A stretch of 64,000 nucleotides of DNA from Primorskyibacter aestuariivivens (lineage in GTDB: Bacteria; Pseudomonadota; Alphaproteobacteria; Rhodobacterales; Rhodobacteraceae). A program made the translations under genes and the position numbers. Of this stretch, positions 28,483 to 36,724 are shown in pieces. The notes under the pieces were generated by a model, which was given only the letters and a program-made list of their open reading frames with translations, did not search any database and was not told the DNA's origin. The first letter of the stretch is position 1. Each line of letters opens with the position of its first letter. The stretch lies in the NCBI RefSeq assembly GCF_028023675.1, contig NZ_JAQIOZ010000010.1:1-64000 (forward strand), read 5' to 3'.

Positions 28483-29409
28483 TTACAGTTTTTCAGTGAG
28501 TTCAGGCACGGCGTCGAATAGGTCAGCGACCAGTCCGTAGTCGGCAACTTGAAAAATTGGGGCTTCTTCATCCTTGTTGATGGCAACGATGATCTTGCTG
28601 TCCTTCATGCCTGCGAGGTGTTGAATGGCACCTGAAATGCCCACGGCAATATAGAGATCAGGTGCAACAACTTTGCCGGTCTGGCCGACCTGCCAGTCAT
28701 TCGGAGCAAACCCGGAATCGACTGCGGCGCGCGAGGCCCCCACAGCCGCGCCAAGCTTGTCCGCCAGCGCTTCGATGATATTGAAATCGTCCTCGGAGCC
28801 AACGCCACGTCCGCCAGACACCACTATACCTGCAGATGTAAGCTCCGGACGGTCGCTTTCGGCAAGCTTGTCTTCGACCCATTCCGAAAGACCAGGATTG
28901 GCGGGAGTTCCTATGGTCTCGATGGAGGCGGCTGCCTGTTCGCTTGCGGCATCGAATGTCGATGTGCGGAACGAGACAACCTTGGTGGCATCAGATGATT
29001 TCACTGTTTGAATGGCGTTGCCTGCATAGATTGGGCGCTCGAAAGTCTCGCCGTCCACGACATCGGACACATCGGAAATCACCATCACATCCAACAAGGC
29101 AGCAACGCGGGGCAAAACGTTTTTTGCGTCTGTCGTCGCAGGTGCAACGATGTGGCTGTAGTCACTTGCCAGTGACACGATCAGTGCCGCCGTGCTTTCC
29201 GCCAGGCGGTGCCCAAGGGATGCATCCTCGGCGCATAGCACTTTGGTGACGCCCGCGATTTTCGCAGCTTCATCCGCCGCACCGCTGGCCGAACCACCAG
29301 CACAGAGTACCGTGACAGGACCTAACGAAGCCGAAGCCGTCACGGCCTTGGCGGTTGCGTCCCGCGCCAAGACGCCATCATTCACTTCTGCCAAAAGAAG
29401 AACAGCCAT
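28483..29409 (-). CDS. etfA: Electron transfer flavoprotein alpha subunit
   Basis: EtfA of 308 residues. The C-terminal FAD domain carries [56 protein letters not shown] and the final [10 protein letters not shown]...[16 protein letters not shown]. It accepts electrons from acyl-CoA dehydrogenases as a heterodimer with EtfB. Its ATG shares a base with the etfB stop (TGATG), so translation is coupled and stoichiometry is likely 1:1. Confidence 0.95.
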   Translation of the reverse strand: MAVLLLAEVNDGVLARDATAKAVTASASLGPVTVLCAGGSASGAADEAAKIAGVTKVLCAEDASLGHRLAESTAALIVSLASDYSHIVAPATTDAKNVLPRVAALLDVMVISDVSDVVDGETFERPIYAGNAIQTVKSSDATKVVSFRTSTFDAASEQAAASIETIGTPANPGLSEWVEDKLAESDRPELTSAGIVVSGGRGVGSEDDFNIIEALADKLGAAVGASRAAVDSGFAPNDWQVGQTGKVVAPDLYIAVGISGAIQHLAGMKDSKIIVAINKDEEAPIFQVADYGLVADLFDAVPELTEKL

Positions 29410-30167
29410 CACACAGCCCCCGCATCTTTGAGTTTCGCCACCAGTTCATCGACCGAGCCGACAATCATTCCCGCCGCGCGTACTGCAGGCTCTTCGGTTT
29501 TCAGGACTTCAAGCCGTGGGGAGACGTCTACGCCGTAATCAGCAGCGGTCTTTTCATCCAGAGGCTTGCGCTTTGCCTTCATGATGTTGGGCAGCGACGC
29601 ATAGCGCGGCTCATTCAGGCGCAAATCCACCGTGATCACAGTTGGCATCTTGGCGCTGATGGTTTGAAGCCCGCCGTCCACTTCACGGGTGACCTTTGCA
29701 CTATCGCCCTCGATCTCAACTTCCGAGGCGAATGTGGCCTGTGACCAGCCGAGCAATGCCGATAGCATCTGGCCCGTGGCGTTCATGTCGTTGTCGATGG
29801 CCTGTTTGCCACAAAGCACCAGGCCGGGGGTTTCTTCGGCAACAACGGCCGCTAGGATTTTGGCCACGGCAAGTGGTTCGAGATCGGTATGCACATCATC
29901 TGCCGCGATCACGAGAATGGCCCTGTCTGCCCCCATCGCCAATGCGGTGCGCAGGGTTTCCTGTGCTTGTTTGACACCAATGGAAACGGCCACGATCTCG
30001 TCAACCTGACCGGCCTCTTTCAGGCGGATCGCCTCTTCGACGGCAATCTCATCGAACGGGTTCATCGACATTTTGACATTGGCCAAATCGACGCCGCTGC
30101 CGTCTGCTTTGACGCGGACCTTTACGTTGTAATCAATCACGCGTTTGACTGGTACGAGGACCTTCAT
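29409..30167 (-). CDS. etfB: Electron transfer flavoprotein beta subunit
   Basis: EtfB of 252 residues with [18 protein letters not shown] at the start, [17 protein letters not shown], and the AMP-binding/recognition loop region around [25 protein letters not shown]. Partner of EtfA. The 51-base gap to livM contains a compact GC-rich hairpin GCGCGCC/GGCGCGC (30192-30209), which may separate transporter and catabolic expression levels but lacks a T-run. Confidence 0.95.
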   Translation of the reverse strand: MKVLVPVKRVIDYNVKVRVKADGSGVDLANVKMSMNPFDEIAVEEAIRLKEAGQVDEIVAVSIGVKQAQETLRTALAMGADRAILVIAADDVHTDLEPLAVAKILAAVVAEETPGLVLCGKQAIDNDMNATGQMLSALLGWSQATFASEVEIEGDSAKVTREVDGGLQTISAKMPTVITVDLRLNEPRYASLPNIMKAKRKPLDEKTAADYGVDVSPRLEVLKTEEPAVRAAGMIVGSVDELVAKLKDAGAV

Positions 30168-30218
30168 TTTTCTTCTCCGCTGTCTGGGGCCGCGCGCCGT
30201 GAGGCGCGCCGCAAGTCA

Positions 30219-31142
30219 TCAGAAGGATTTTTTCAACATGGCGTGCAGTTCTCCGATGATCCCGCGCCGGAAGGCCAACACGCAGACCACAAAGATCGTG
30301 CCCAACACCACCGGCACCCAAGCGCCGAGCGGGCCAGAGGCCAGATAGTTTTGCAGCGTGACAATCACCCCGGCGCCCACTGCAGGACCGGCGATGGTGC
30401 CAAGACCGCCTAGCAGTGTCATCAGGACAACCTCGCCCGACGTGTGCCAATGCACATCCGTCAGCGACGCAAGTTGAAATACAACTGTCTTGGTGGACCC
30501 GGCCAATCCGGCCAAGGCGGCGGACAGAACGAAGGCCAGATGCTTGTAGCGATCAACATCATACCCAAGCGATGTGGCGCGATCTTCGTTGTCGCGGATC
30601 GCGCCAAGGATCTGACCAAAGGGCGAGTACACGGCACGCGCGATGATCAGGAAGCCGATCACGAACACTGCCAGAACGAAGTAGTACATGGTCAGGTTGT
30701 CCTGCAGATCGAAGATGCCCAGCGCATAGCCGCGCGGCACACCCTGCAGACCGTTTTCGCCGCCTGTGAAATCGGCACTGATGAAGATGAAATACACCAT
30801 CTGGGCCAGCGCCAGGGTGATCATCGCGAAATAGATGCCCTGACGGCGGATCGCCAGCATACCGATCAGGTAGCCAAGAGCGGCGGCAGATCCGGCGCCT
30901 ACCAGCAGGCCAAGTTCCGTGGGCAGACCCCAGACCTTGATCACATGTCCGGTGATATAGGCAGCCCCGCCAAAAAACGCGGCATGACCAAAGCTGAGCA
31001 GCCCGCCATATCCCAGGATCAGGTTGAACGCACAGGCAAACAAGGCAAAGCACAGCAGCTTCATCAGGAAGACCGGGTAGATCATGAACGGTGCAACCAG
31101 CAACAAGGCCAGAGCGATACCGTATCCAACTTTCGTATTCAT
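30219..31142 (-). CDS. livM: Branched-chain-type ABC transporter permease LivM
   Basis: Permease of 307 residues with about nine hydrophobic segments and the family signature GYGGLLSFGHAAFFGGAAYI near residue 48 and LLGGLGTIAGPAVGAG near 250. Start taken at 31142 (MNTKVGYGIALALLLVAP); the longer frame overlaps livH. One of two membrane subunits of a Liv/HAAT-type importer. These systems import branched amino acids but also many carboxylic and aromatic acids; with the acyl-CoA synthetase alongside, an organic acid is more likely than an amino acid. Confidence 0.92.
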   Translation of the reverse strand: MNTKVGYGIALALLLVAPFMIYPVFLMKLLCFALFACAFNLILGYGGLLSFGHAAFFGGAAYITGHVIKVWGLPTELGLLVGAGSAAALGYLIGMLAIRRQGIYFAMITLALAQMVYFIFISADFTGGENGLQGVPRGYALGIFDLQDNLTMYYFVLAVFVIGFLIIARAVYSPFGQILGAIRDNEDRATSLGYDVDRYKHLAFVLSAALAGLAGSTKTVVFQLASLTDVHWHTSGEVVLMTLLGGLGTIAGPAVGAGVIVTLQNYLASGPLGAWVPVVLGTIFVVCVLAFRRGIIGELHAMLKKSF

Positions 31143-31152
31143 CTCATGTACC

Positions 31153-32043
31153 TCACGCAGATTTGCCAAACAGGCCCGCAGGACGCAGAACCAGCACGAT
31201 GGCCATTACAAGGAAGATCACGGTGGCAGAGGCTTCGGGCCAGAACACCTTGGTCAGCCCTTCGACAACGCCCATGGCAAGCCCGGTGACAACCGCACCG
31301 ACGATCGACCCCATGCCGCCGATCACGACAACCGCGAACACCACGATGATCAGGTTCGACCCCATAAGCGGGCTGACCTGGGTAATGGGTGCGGCCAGCA
31401 CGCCGGCAAAGGCCGCCAGTGCAACGCCATAGCCATAGGCAAGCGTGGTCAGGACCGGAACGTTCACGCCGAATGCCTGCAACAGTTGCGGATTTTCGGT
31501 GCCGGCGCGCAGATAGGAGCCGATCTTGGTGCGTTCGAACAGGACCCATGTGGCGATGCACACGATCAGCGACGCGACAACGACCCAGGCGCGGTAGTAG
31601 GGCAGGAACATGAACCCGAGGTTGATACCGCCGGTCAGTTGTGGCGGTGTCGGGTACGGGATGCCGGAAGCTCCGAACAGCTTGACAAAGATACCCTCGA
31701 TCACAAGCGCCAGACCGAATGTCAGCAACAGGCCATAAAGGTGGTCGACACCGGTCAGTCGGCGCAACAGGTACCGTTCGATCACTATTCCCAGGGCACC
31801 AACGATCAGTGGCGCCAGGATGAGCGCGCCCCAATAGCCAACACCGAGGTACTTCGCGAGGAAGTAAGTCGAGAACGCGCCAAGCATGTAAAGCGCGCCA
31901 TGGGCGAAATTGACGATATTCAGAAGTCCGAAAATCACCGCGAGACCGAGCGACAGCACGGCGTAAAATGCGCCGTTGATCAGGCCCAGCAGCAGTTGTC
32001 CGAACAACACTTGTGGCGGTATTCCAAGAAGGTCGGTGAGCAT
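31153..32043 (-). CDS. livH: Branched-chain-type ABC transporter permease LivH
   Basis: Permease of 296 residues. LivH pattern: GLINGAFYAVLSLGLAVIFGLLNIVNFAHGALYMLGAF at the N-terminus and VVVIGGMGSIVGAVVTGLAMGVVEGL near 240. About eight hydrophobic segments. It ends 10 bases before the livM start and begins 70 bases after the binding-protein gene, a gap that holds a stable hairpin. Confidence 0.92.
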   Translation of the reverse strand: MLTDLLGIPPQVLFGQLLLGLINGAFYAVLSLGLAVIFGLLNIVNFAHGALYMLGAFSTYFLAKYLGVGYWGALILAPLIVGALGIVIERYLLRRLTGVDHLYGLLLTFGLALVIEGIFVKLFGASGIPYPTPPQLTGGINLGFMFLPYYRAWVVVASLIVCIATWVLFERTKIGSYLRAGTENPQLLQAFGVNVPVLTTLAYGYGVALAAFAGVLAAPITQVSPLMGSNLIIVVFAVVVIGGMGSIVGAVVTGLAMGVVEGLTKVFWPEASATVIFLVMAIVLVLRPAGLFGKSA

Positions 32044-32077
32044 CTCGCGGCGTCCTGTCTCTTAGTATTGTGAGGGG

Positions 32078-32105
32078 TCCGCCCGGGCGACAAGGCCCGG
32101 GCGGA
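32078..32105 (-). terminator. Intercistronic hairpin between livK and livH
   Basis: Perfect 11-bp GC-rich arms TCCGCCCGGGC/GCCCGGGCGGA with a 6-base loop and no T-run. Its position just after the binding-protein gene fits mRNA stabilisation or partial termination, giving more binding protein than permease. Confidence 0.65.
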
Positions 32106-32113
32106 GTATGGTC

Positions 32114-33319
32114 TTACTTGGTCGGGCAGTTGCTTTCCGACAGCGGGCCAAAGGCCTCTTCACCGGGGATGGTGCGGACGATGTCGTAGTAGTCCCACGG
32201 GCCGGTGCTTTCGGCGGGGGCTTTCACGCGGGCAAGGTACATGTCGTGCACCATGCGGCCGTCGCTGCGCACTTCGCCGCCCTTGGCAAAGAAGTCATCG
32301 ACAGGCATTTCGCGCATTTTCGCCAGAACCGCGTCGGTGTCATCGGTGCCGGCCGCTTCAACCGCTTTCAGGTAGTGCATGACGGACGAGTAGACACCGG
32401 CCTGAACCATTGTCGGCATGGTGCCGGTCTTTTCGTTGAAACGCTGCGACCAGGCGCGGGTTTCATCGTTCAGATCCCAGTAGAAACCGGTTGTCAGCTG
32501 AATGCCCTGGGCGGTGTCCAGACCAAGCGCGTGGATGTCGGTGATGAAGGTCAGCAGCGCGGCAATCGACTGACCGGCGGCAACAAGACCAAACTCGTTC
32601 GCTGCCTTGATCGCGTTCACGGTGTCGGCGCCGGCATTGGCCAGACCAACAACCTTGGCACCCGATGCCTGGGCCTGCAAAACAAACGACGAGAAGTCCG
32701 ACGACGGGAACGGGTGCTTGATCGAACCCAGAACCTGACCACCTTCGGCTTCGACAACGGCCGCGACGTCACGCTCGAGGCTTTCGCCGAATGCATAGTC
32801 GGCCGTCAGGAAGTACCAGGTGTCGCCGCCTTCTTTCACAACGGCAGATCCTGTGCCAACGGCCAGGGCGCGGGTGTTGTAGGTCCAGTGAATGCCGGTC
32901 GGGATGCAGGCATCGCTGGTCAGCGGGGAAGATGCGGCACCGGACACGAGCGCGAGCTTGTTCTGCTGTTTCGCAATCTCGAAGACCGCCAGTGCAACCG
33001 AGGTGGTGACCAGTTCGGCGAACACGTCGACCTGCTCGCTGTCGCCCCATTGGCGGGCCTTGTTGGCTGCGATGTCAGCCTTGTTCTGGTGATCGGCCGA
33101 GATCAGCTCGATCGGCGCGCCGGCAGCTGTGCCGCCAAAATCCGCAATTGCCATTTCGGCAGCAACAACCGAGCCGTTGCCGGCCAGATCGGAATAGGTG
33201 CTGGACATGTCCGTCAGCACGCCGATTTTGACCTTGCCATCGCTGACTTCGGCTGCCGCAGCCGACGCGATCATCGCGGTTGCTGAAACGCCGAGGGCGA
33301 GTTTCTTAAGAATATTCAT
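32114..33319 (-). CDS. livK: Liv-type ABC transporter substrate-binding protein
   Basis: Periplasmic binding protein of 401 residues (peripla_BP_6 family). A signal peptide (NILKKLALGVSATAMIASAAAAEV, cleavage near 23) precedes VKIGVLTDMSSTYSDLAGNGSV. An excellent ribosome site, AAGGAGG, lies 6 bases before the ATG. Sequence pattern resembles the subgroup annotated for organic acids and amides rather than LivK of Escherichia coli (substrate contacts cannot be read by eye). It sits between the ATPase and permease genes. Confidence 0.9.
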   Translation of the reverse strand: MNILKKLALGVSATAMIASAAAAEVSDGKVKIGVLTDMSSTYSDLAGNGSVVAAEMAIADFGGTAAGAPIELISADHQNKADIAANKARQWGDSEQVDVFAELVTTSVALAVFEIAKQQNKLALVSGAASSPLTSDACIPTGIHWTYNTRALAVGTGSAVVKEGGDTWYFLTADYAFGESLERDVAAVVEAEGGQVLGSIKHPFPSSDFSSFVLQAQASGAKVVGLANAGADTVNAIKAANEFGLVAAGQSIAALLTFITDIHALGLDTAQGIQLTTGFYWDLNDETRAWSQRFNEKTGTMPTMVQAGVYSSVMHYLKAVEAAGTDDTDAVLAKMREMPVDDFFAKGGEVRSDGRMVHDMYLARVKAPAESTGPWDYYDIVRTIPGEEAFGPLSESNCPTK

Positions 33320-33343
33320 GGTCTTCCTCCTTGGGGTGATAGT

Positions 33344-34096
33344 TCAAACGCTCAGATATTGATCAAAGACATCGCTCTTCGTTTCGAGCTCGTCCGCTTC
33401 GACGGTCTCGACGATATGTCCGTGATCCATGATGAAATGCCGGTCCGCGAGCGGCGCGGCGAAGCGGAAATTCTGCTCAACCAGAATGACGGTGTAGCCG
33501 CGCTTTTTCAGCTCGATCAGGATTTCGGCAAGCTTGTCGACGATCACCGGGGCCAGACCTTCGGTGATCTCGTCCAGCAGCAACACGGTCGCACCGGTCC
33601 GCAGGATCCGCGCCATGGCCAGCATCTGCTGTTCGCCACCCGACAGCCGCGTGCCCATGCTCTTGCGGCGCTCCGCAAGGTTGGGGAACATGTCATACAG
33701 CTCTTCGACCGACATACCGCCCGGCGCGATGGTTGGCGGCAGCATCAGGTTTTCCTCGACATTCAGGCTGGAGAAGATGCCGCGTTCCTCGGGACAATAG
33801 CCGACACCAAGCCGTGCAATGGCATGCGGCTGCGATTTGATGACTTCCTCGCCCTTGAGCACGATGGACCCGGTGCGATGGCCAATCAGACCAACGATCG
33901 AACGCAGTGTCGTGGTGCGCCCGGACCCGTTGCGGCCCAGAAGCGTGACCAGTTCCCCCTGGTTCACGGTCAGGTCGATGCCGTGCAGCGCATGACCTTC
34001 GCCATAGAAGGCATGCAGATCGGTGATGCGAAGTTCTTCGATATGTTCCGATACGTGCTGGCCGCCGATTTCGGTGTTCTGGACGGAGGTGTTCAT
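33344..34096 (-). CDS. livF: Liv-type ABC transporter ATP-binding protein LivF
   Basis: ATPase of 250 residues with LSGGEQQMLAMARIL signature and Walker B VLLLDEITEGLAP. The Walker A reads LLGRNGSGRTTT: the usual invariant Lys is Arg (codon CGC). I recall similar Arg-bearing LivF sequences in alphaproteobacteria, so this is probably a tolerated family variant rather than loss of function. Overlaps livG by 4 bases. Confidence 0.92.
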   Translation of the reverse strand: MNTSVQNTEIGGQHVSEHIEELRITDLHAFYGEGHALHGIDLTVNQGELVTLLGRNGSGRTTTLRSIVGLIGHRTGSIVLKGEEVIKSQPHAIARLGVGYCPEERGIFSSLNVEENLMLPPTIAPGGMSVEELYDMFPNLAERRKSMGTRLSGGEQQMLAMARILRTGATVLLLDEITEGLAPVIVDKLAEILIELKKRGYTVILVEQNFRFAAPLADRHFIMDHGHIVETVEADELETKSDVFDQYLSV

Positions 34097-34851
34097 GCCG
34101 CTTTCCCCATATAGGCTTCCTTGACGCGTGGGTCGGAGGACACTTCGTCGTAGTTTCCTTCGGTCAGAATGGCGCCGCGTTGCAGAACCGTGATGCGGTC
34201 ACACAATGTGGACACGACACCGAGGTTGTGCTCGACCATCAGGATTGTGCGGTCCTTGGACACTTTGCGGATCAGCTGGGTGATGCGTTCCACATCTTCG
34301 CGACCCATGCCCTGGGTCGGCTCGTCGAGCAGCATCAGTTCCGGTTCGAGCGCCAGCGTCGTGGCAATCTCGAGCGCGCGTTTGCGGCCATAGGGCATAT
34401 CGCCCACCACCGAGTCGGTGAACCGTTCAAGGCCAACCATGTGCAGCAATTCATCGGCGCGTTCGTTCAGCACGTTCAAGGACGACAACGGCTTCCAGAA
34501 ATGGAAGGACGTGCCCAGTTTGCGTTGCAGGGCCACGCGCACGTTCTCGCGGGCTGTCATGTGCGGAAACACGGCGGAAATCTGAAACGAGCGGATCACG
34601 CCCATGCGCGAGATTTCGGCAGGTTTCGAGGCCGTGATGTCGGTGCCATTGACCTTGATCGTGCCGCGCGTCGGGACCAGGAACTTGGTCAGCAGGTTGA
34701 AAACGGTGGTTTTTCCCGCGCCGTTCGGACCGATCAGCGCGTGAATATCATGGCGTTTGACCTTCAGGTTAACGTCATCAACCGCAGTGAAACCTTTGAA
34801 TTCCTTGGTCAGGCTTTCGGTCTCAAGAATATATTTGGCCGTGTCATTCAT
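34093..34851 (-). CDS. livG: Liv-type ABC transporter ATP-binding protein LivG
   Basis: ATPase of 252 residues with a canonical Walker A (LIGPNGAGKTTVFN), a signature region altered to YGRKRALEIATTLALEP as is usual for LivG, and Walker B LMLLDEPTQGMG. It overlaps livF by four bases (ATGA). Upstream lies the terminator of the acyl-CoA synthetase gene, so either readthrough or an own promoter in the 73-base gap must drive the transporter genes. Confidence 0.93.
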   Translation of the reverse strand: MNDTAKYILETESLTKEFKGFTAVDDVNLKVKRHDIHALIGPNGAGKTTVFNLLTKFLVPTRGTIKVNGTDITASKPAEISRMGVIRSFQISAVFPHMTARENVRVALQRKLGTSFHFWKPLSSLNVLNERADELLHMVGLERFTDSVVGDMPYGRKRALEIATTLALEPELMLLDEPTQGMGREDVERITQLIRKVSKDRTILMVEHNLGVVSTLCDRITVLQRGAILTEGNYDEVSSDPRVKEAYMGKAA

Positions 34852-34865
34852 CGTTTCTCTTTCTG

Positions 34866-34906
34866 AAAAAAATGGGTGGAGCAGAGGAAGGAGATTGCTC
34901 CACCCA
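34866..34906 (-). terminator. Rho-independent terminator after acyl-CoA synthetase
   Basis: Perfect 11-bp arms TGGGTGGAGCA/TGCTCCACCCA with a 12-base loop, followed on the minus strand by seven T. This is the clearest intrinsic terminator in the window; it lies inside the apparent 15-gene block. Confidence 0.9.
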
Positions 34907-34924
34907 GTTCAGGGAGGTTCTGTT

Positions 34925-36553
34925 TCAGAGCGCCCGTGCGCGATCCCGGAGGAGGAACTTCTGGATCTTGCCGGTCGACGTCTTTGGAAGATCCCCGAAC
35001 ACCACGGTCTTGGGCGCCTTGAATGTCGCCATGTTCTGACGGCAAAAGGCGATGACGCTGGCTTCATCCAGGGTTTCCCCGGGCTTGACGGCGACAAAGG
35101 CACACGGCGTTTCGCCCCACTTTTCATCCGGGCGCGCCACAACGGCCGCTTCCAGAATGGCGGGGTGCTTGTAGAGCACGTCCTCGACCTCGACCGACGA
35201 GATGTTCTCGCCGCCGGAGATGATGATGTCCTTGGACCGGTCCTTGAGTTCGACGAACCCGTCGGGGTGCATCACACCAAGGTCGCCCGAGGCAAACCAG
35301 CCGCCCTTGAACGACTTGTCGGTCGCGCTCGGGTTCTTGAGGTAGCCGCGCATGACGTTGTTGCCGCGCATGAAGATCTCGCCCAGCGTTTCGCCGTCAT
35401 GGGGAACCGGTTCCAGGCTTTCGGGATCGGCAACCATCAACCCGTCCAGGGCCAGGTTCTTGACCCCCTGACGCGACTTGAGCTTGGCCCTGGCTTCGCC
35501 GTCCAGCCCGTTCCACTGGTCTTTCCAGGCGCAGACAACCGACGGGCCATAGGTTTCGGTCAACCCGTACACATGGGTCACGTCGATGCCCATCGCTTCC
35601 ATTTTCTCGATCACCGCTGCGGGCGGCGAGGCCCCGGCGGTCATGACCTTGACCTCATGCGAGAAATCTTTCAGCTCATCCGGGGCATTGGCCAACATGT
35701 TCAACACAATCGGCGCGCCGCAGAAATGGGTCGCTTTCTCGTCGCGGATCAACTGATAGATCGGCTCGGCGCGCACGGCACGCAGACACAGGCACACGCC
35801 CGCATTTGCCGCGATGGTCCAGGGGAAACACCAGCCGTTGCAATGGAACATCGGCAGCGTCCAGAGATACCGCGAATGCTGGGCCATGCCCCAGGTGACG
35901 ATATTGGAGGTCGCGTTCAGCATGGCGCCGCGGTGGTGATACACGACACCCTTGGGATCGCCGGTGGTGCCTGACGTGTAGTTCAGGCTGATCGCGTCCC
36001 ATTCGTTTTCAGGCAGCGACCATTCGAATGCGGCGTCGCCCTCGGCAAGCAGTTCATCATAGGTGAGTTCACCGACACGCGCACCGCCGTCAAAGCTGGC
36101 ATCTTCGATATCCACCACAAGGATGTCATCGCGGCCCGACATTTTGACGGCGCGGCTGACCACTTCGGAAAACTCGACATCGACCAACAGAACCTTGGTT
36201 TCGGCGTGGTTCAGGATGAAGGCAATCGCTTCGGCATCGAGCCGGGTGTTGACCGTGTTCAGCACGGCACCGGACATCGGCACACCGAAATGGGCCTCGA
36301 ACATCTCGGGGAGGTTGGCCGCGATCACCGTGACGGTGTCACCTTTGCCAACACCGCGTGACGTGAGCGCGCCGGCAAGCTGACGGCAACGTTGATAGGT
36401 GGTCTGCCAATCGCGGCGGATATCGCCATAAATAACTGCTGGATAATCCGGGTAAATCGATGCCGTACGCTCGATAAAGCTTAGTGGAGACAAAGCGACA
36501 AAATTTGCCGGCGTCATGTCCAACCCATGTTCGTAAATGGTGGTGTGCTGCAT
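34925..36553 (-). CDS. Acyl-CoA synthetase (AMP-forming, medium-chain type)
   Basis: Ligase of 542 residues of the ANL superfamily: carboxylate + ATP + CoA to acyl-CoA + AMP. The P-loop NYTSGTTGDPKGVVYHH lies near 180, GLTETYGPS near 330, the hinge region ASGDLGVMHPDGFVELKDRSKDIIISGGENISS near 420, and the catalytic Lys in KTSTGKIQKF near 530. The pattern resembles short/medium-chain and DmdB-like ligases rather than long-chain FadD. GGGAG precedes the ATG. First gene of the block, followed by a terminator; divergent from the histidine kinase. Confidence 0.9.
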   Translation of the reverse strand: MQHTTIYEHGLDMTPANFVALSPLSFIERTASIYPDYPAVIYGDIRRDWQTTYQRCRQLAGALTSRGVGKGDTVTVIAANLPEMFEAHFGVPMSGAVLNTVNTRLDAEAIAFILNHAETKVLLVDVEFSEVVSRAVKMSGRDDILVVDIEDASFDGGARVGELTYDELLAEGDAAFEWSLPENEWDAISLNYTSGTTGDPKGVVYHHRGAMLNATSNIVTWGMAQHSRYLWTLPMFHCNGWCFPWTIAANAGVCLCLRAVRAEPIYQLIRDEKATHFCGAPIVLNMLANAPDELKDFSHEVKVMTAGASPPAAVIEKMEAMGIDVTHVYGLTETYGPSVVCAWKDQWNGLDGEARAKLKSRQGVKNLALDGLMVADPESLEPVPHDGETLGEIFMRGNNVMRGYLKNPSATDKSFKGGWFASGDLGVMHPDGFVELKDRSKDIIISGGENISSVEVEDVLYKHPAILEAAVVARPDEKWGETPCAFVAVKPGETLDEASVIAFCRQNMATFKAPKTVVFGDLPKTSTGKIQKFLLRDRARAL

Positions 36554-36724
36554 GGTGGTTTCTCCCGAACTGTCGTGTTGGGGAGTGTTTGCCAGACAGA
36601 TGTTGTCGAAGTTTCAGTCAAATGTACCCAATTGTACGGCCATCTGGTTTGAGCGCGTAGAAGCCGCTAGATTCGTGTAAATTGAAGCTTGCCGAAGTCT
36701 CTTTCCCAATTGGGGCACTTGACC

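Noticed and set aside
32108-33286. Plus-strand frame of 392 codons opposite livK
   Set aside because: Shadow of the substrate-binding protein gene.
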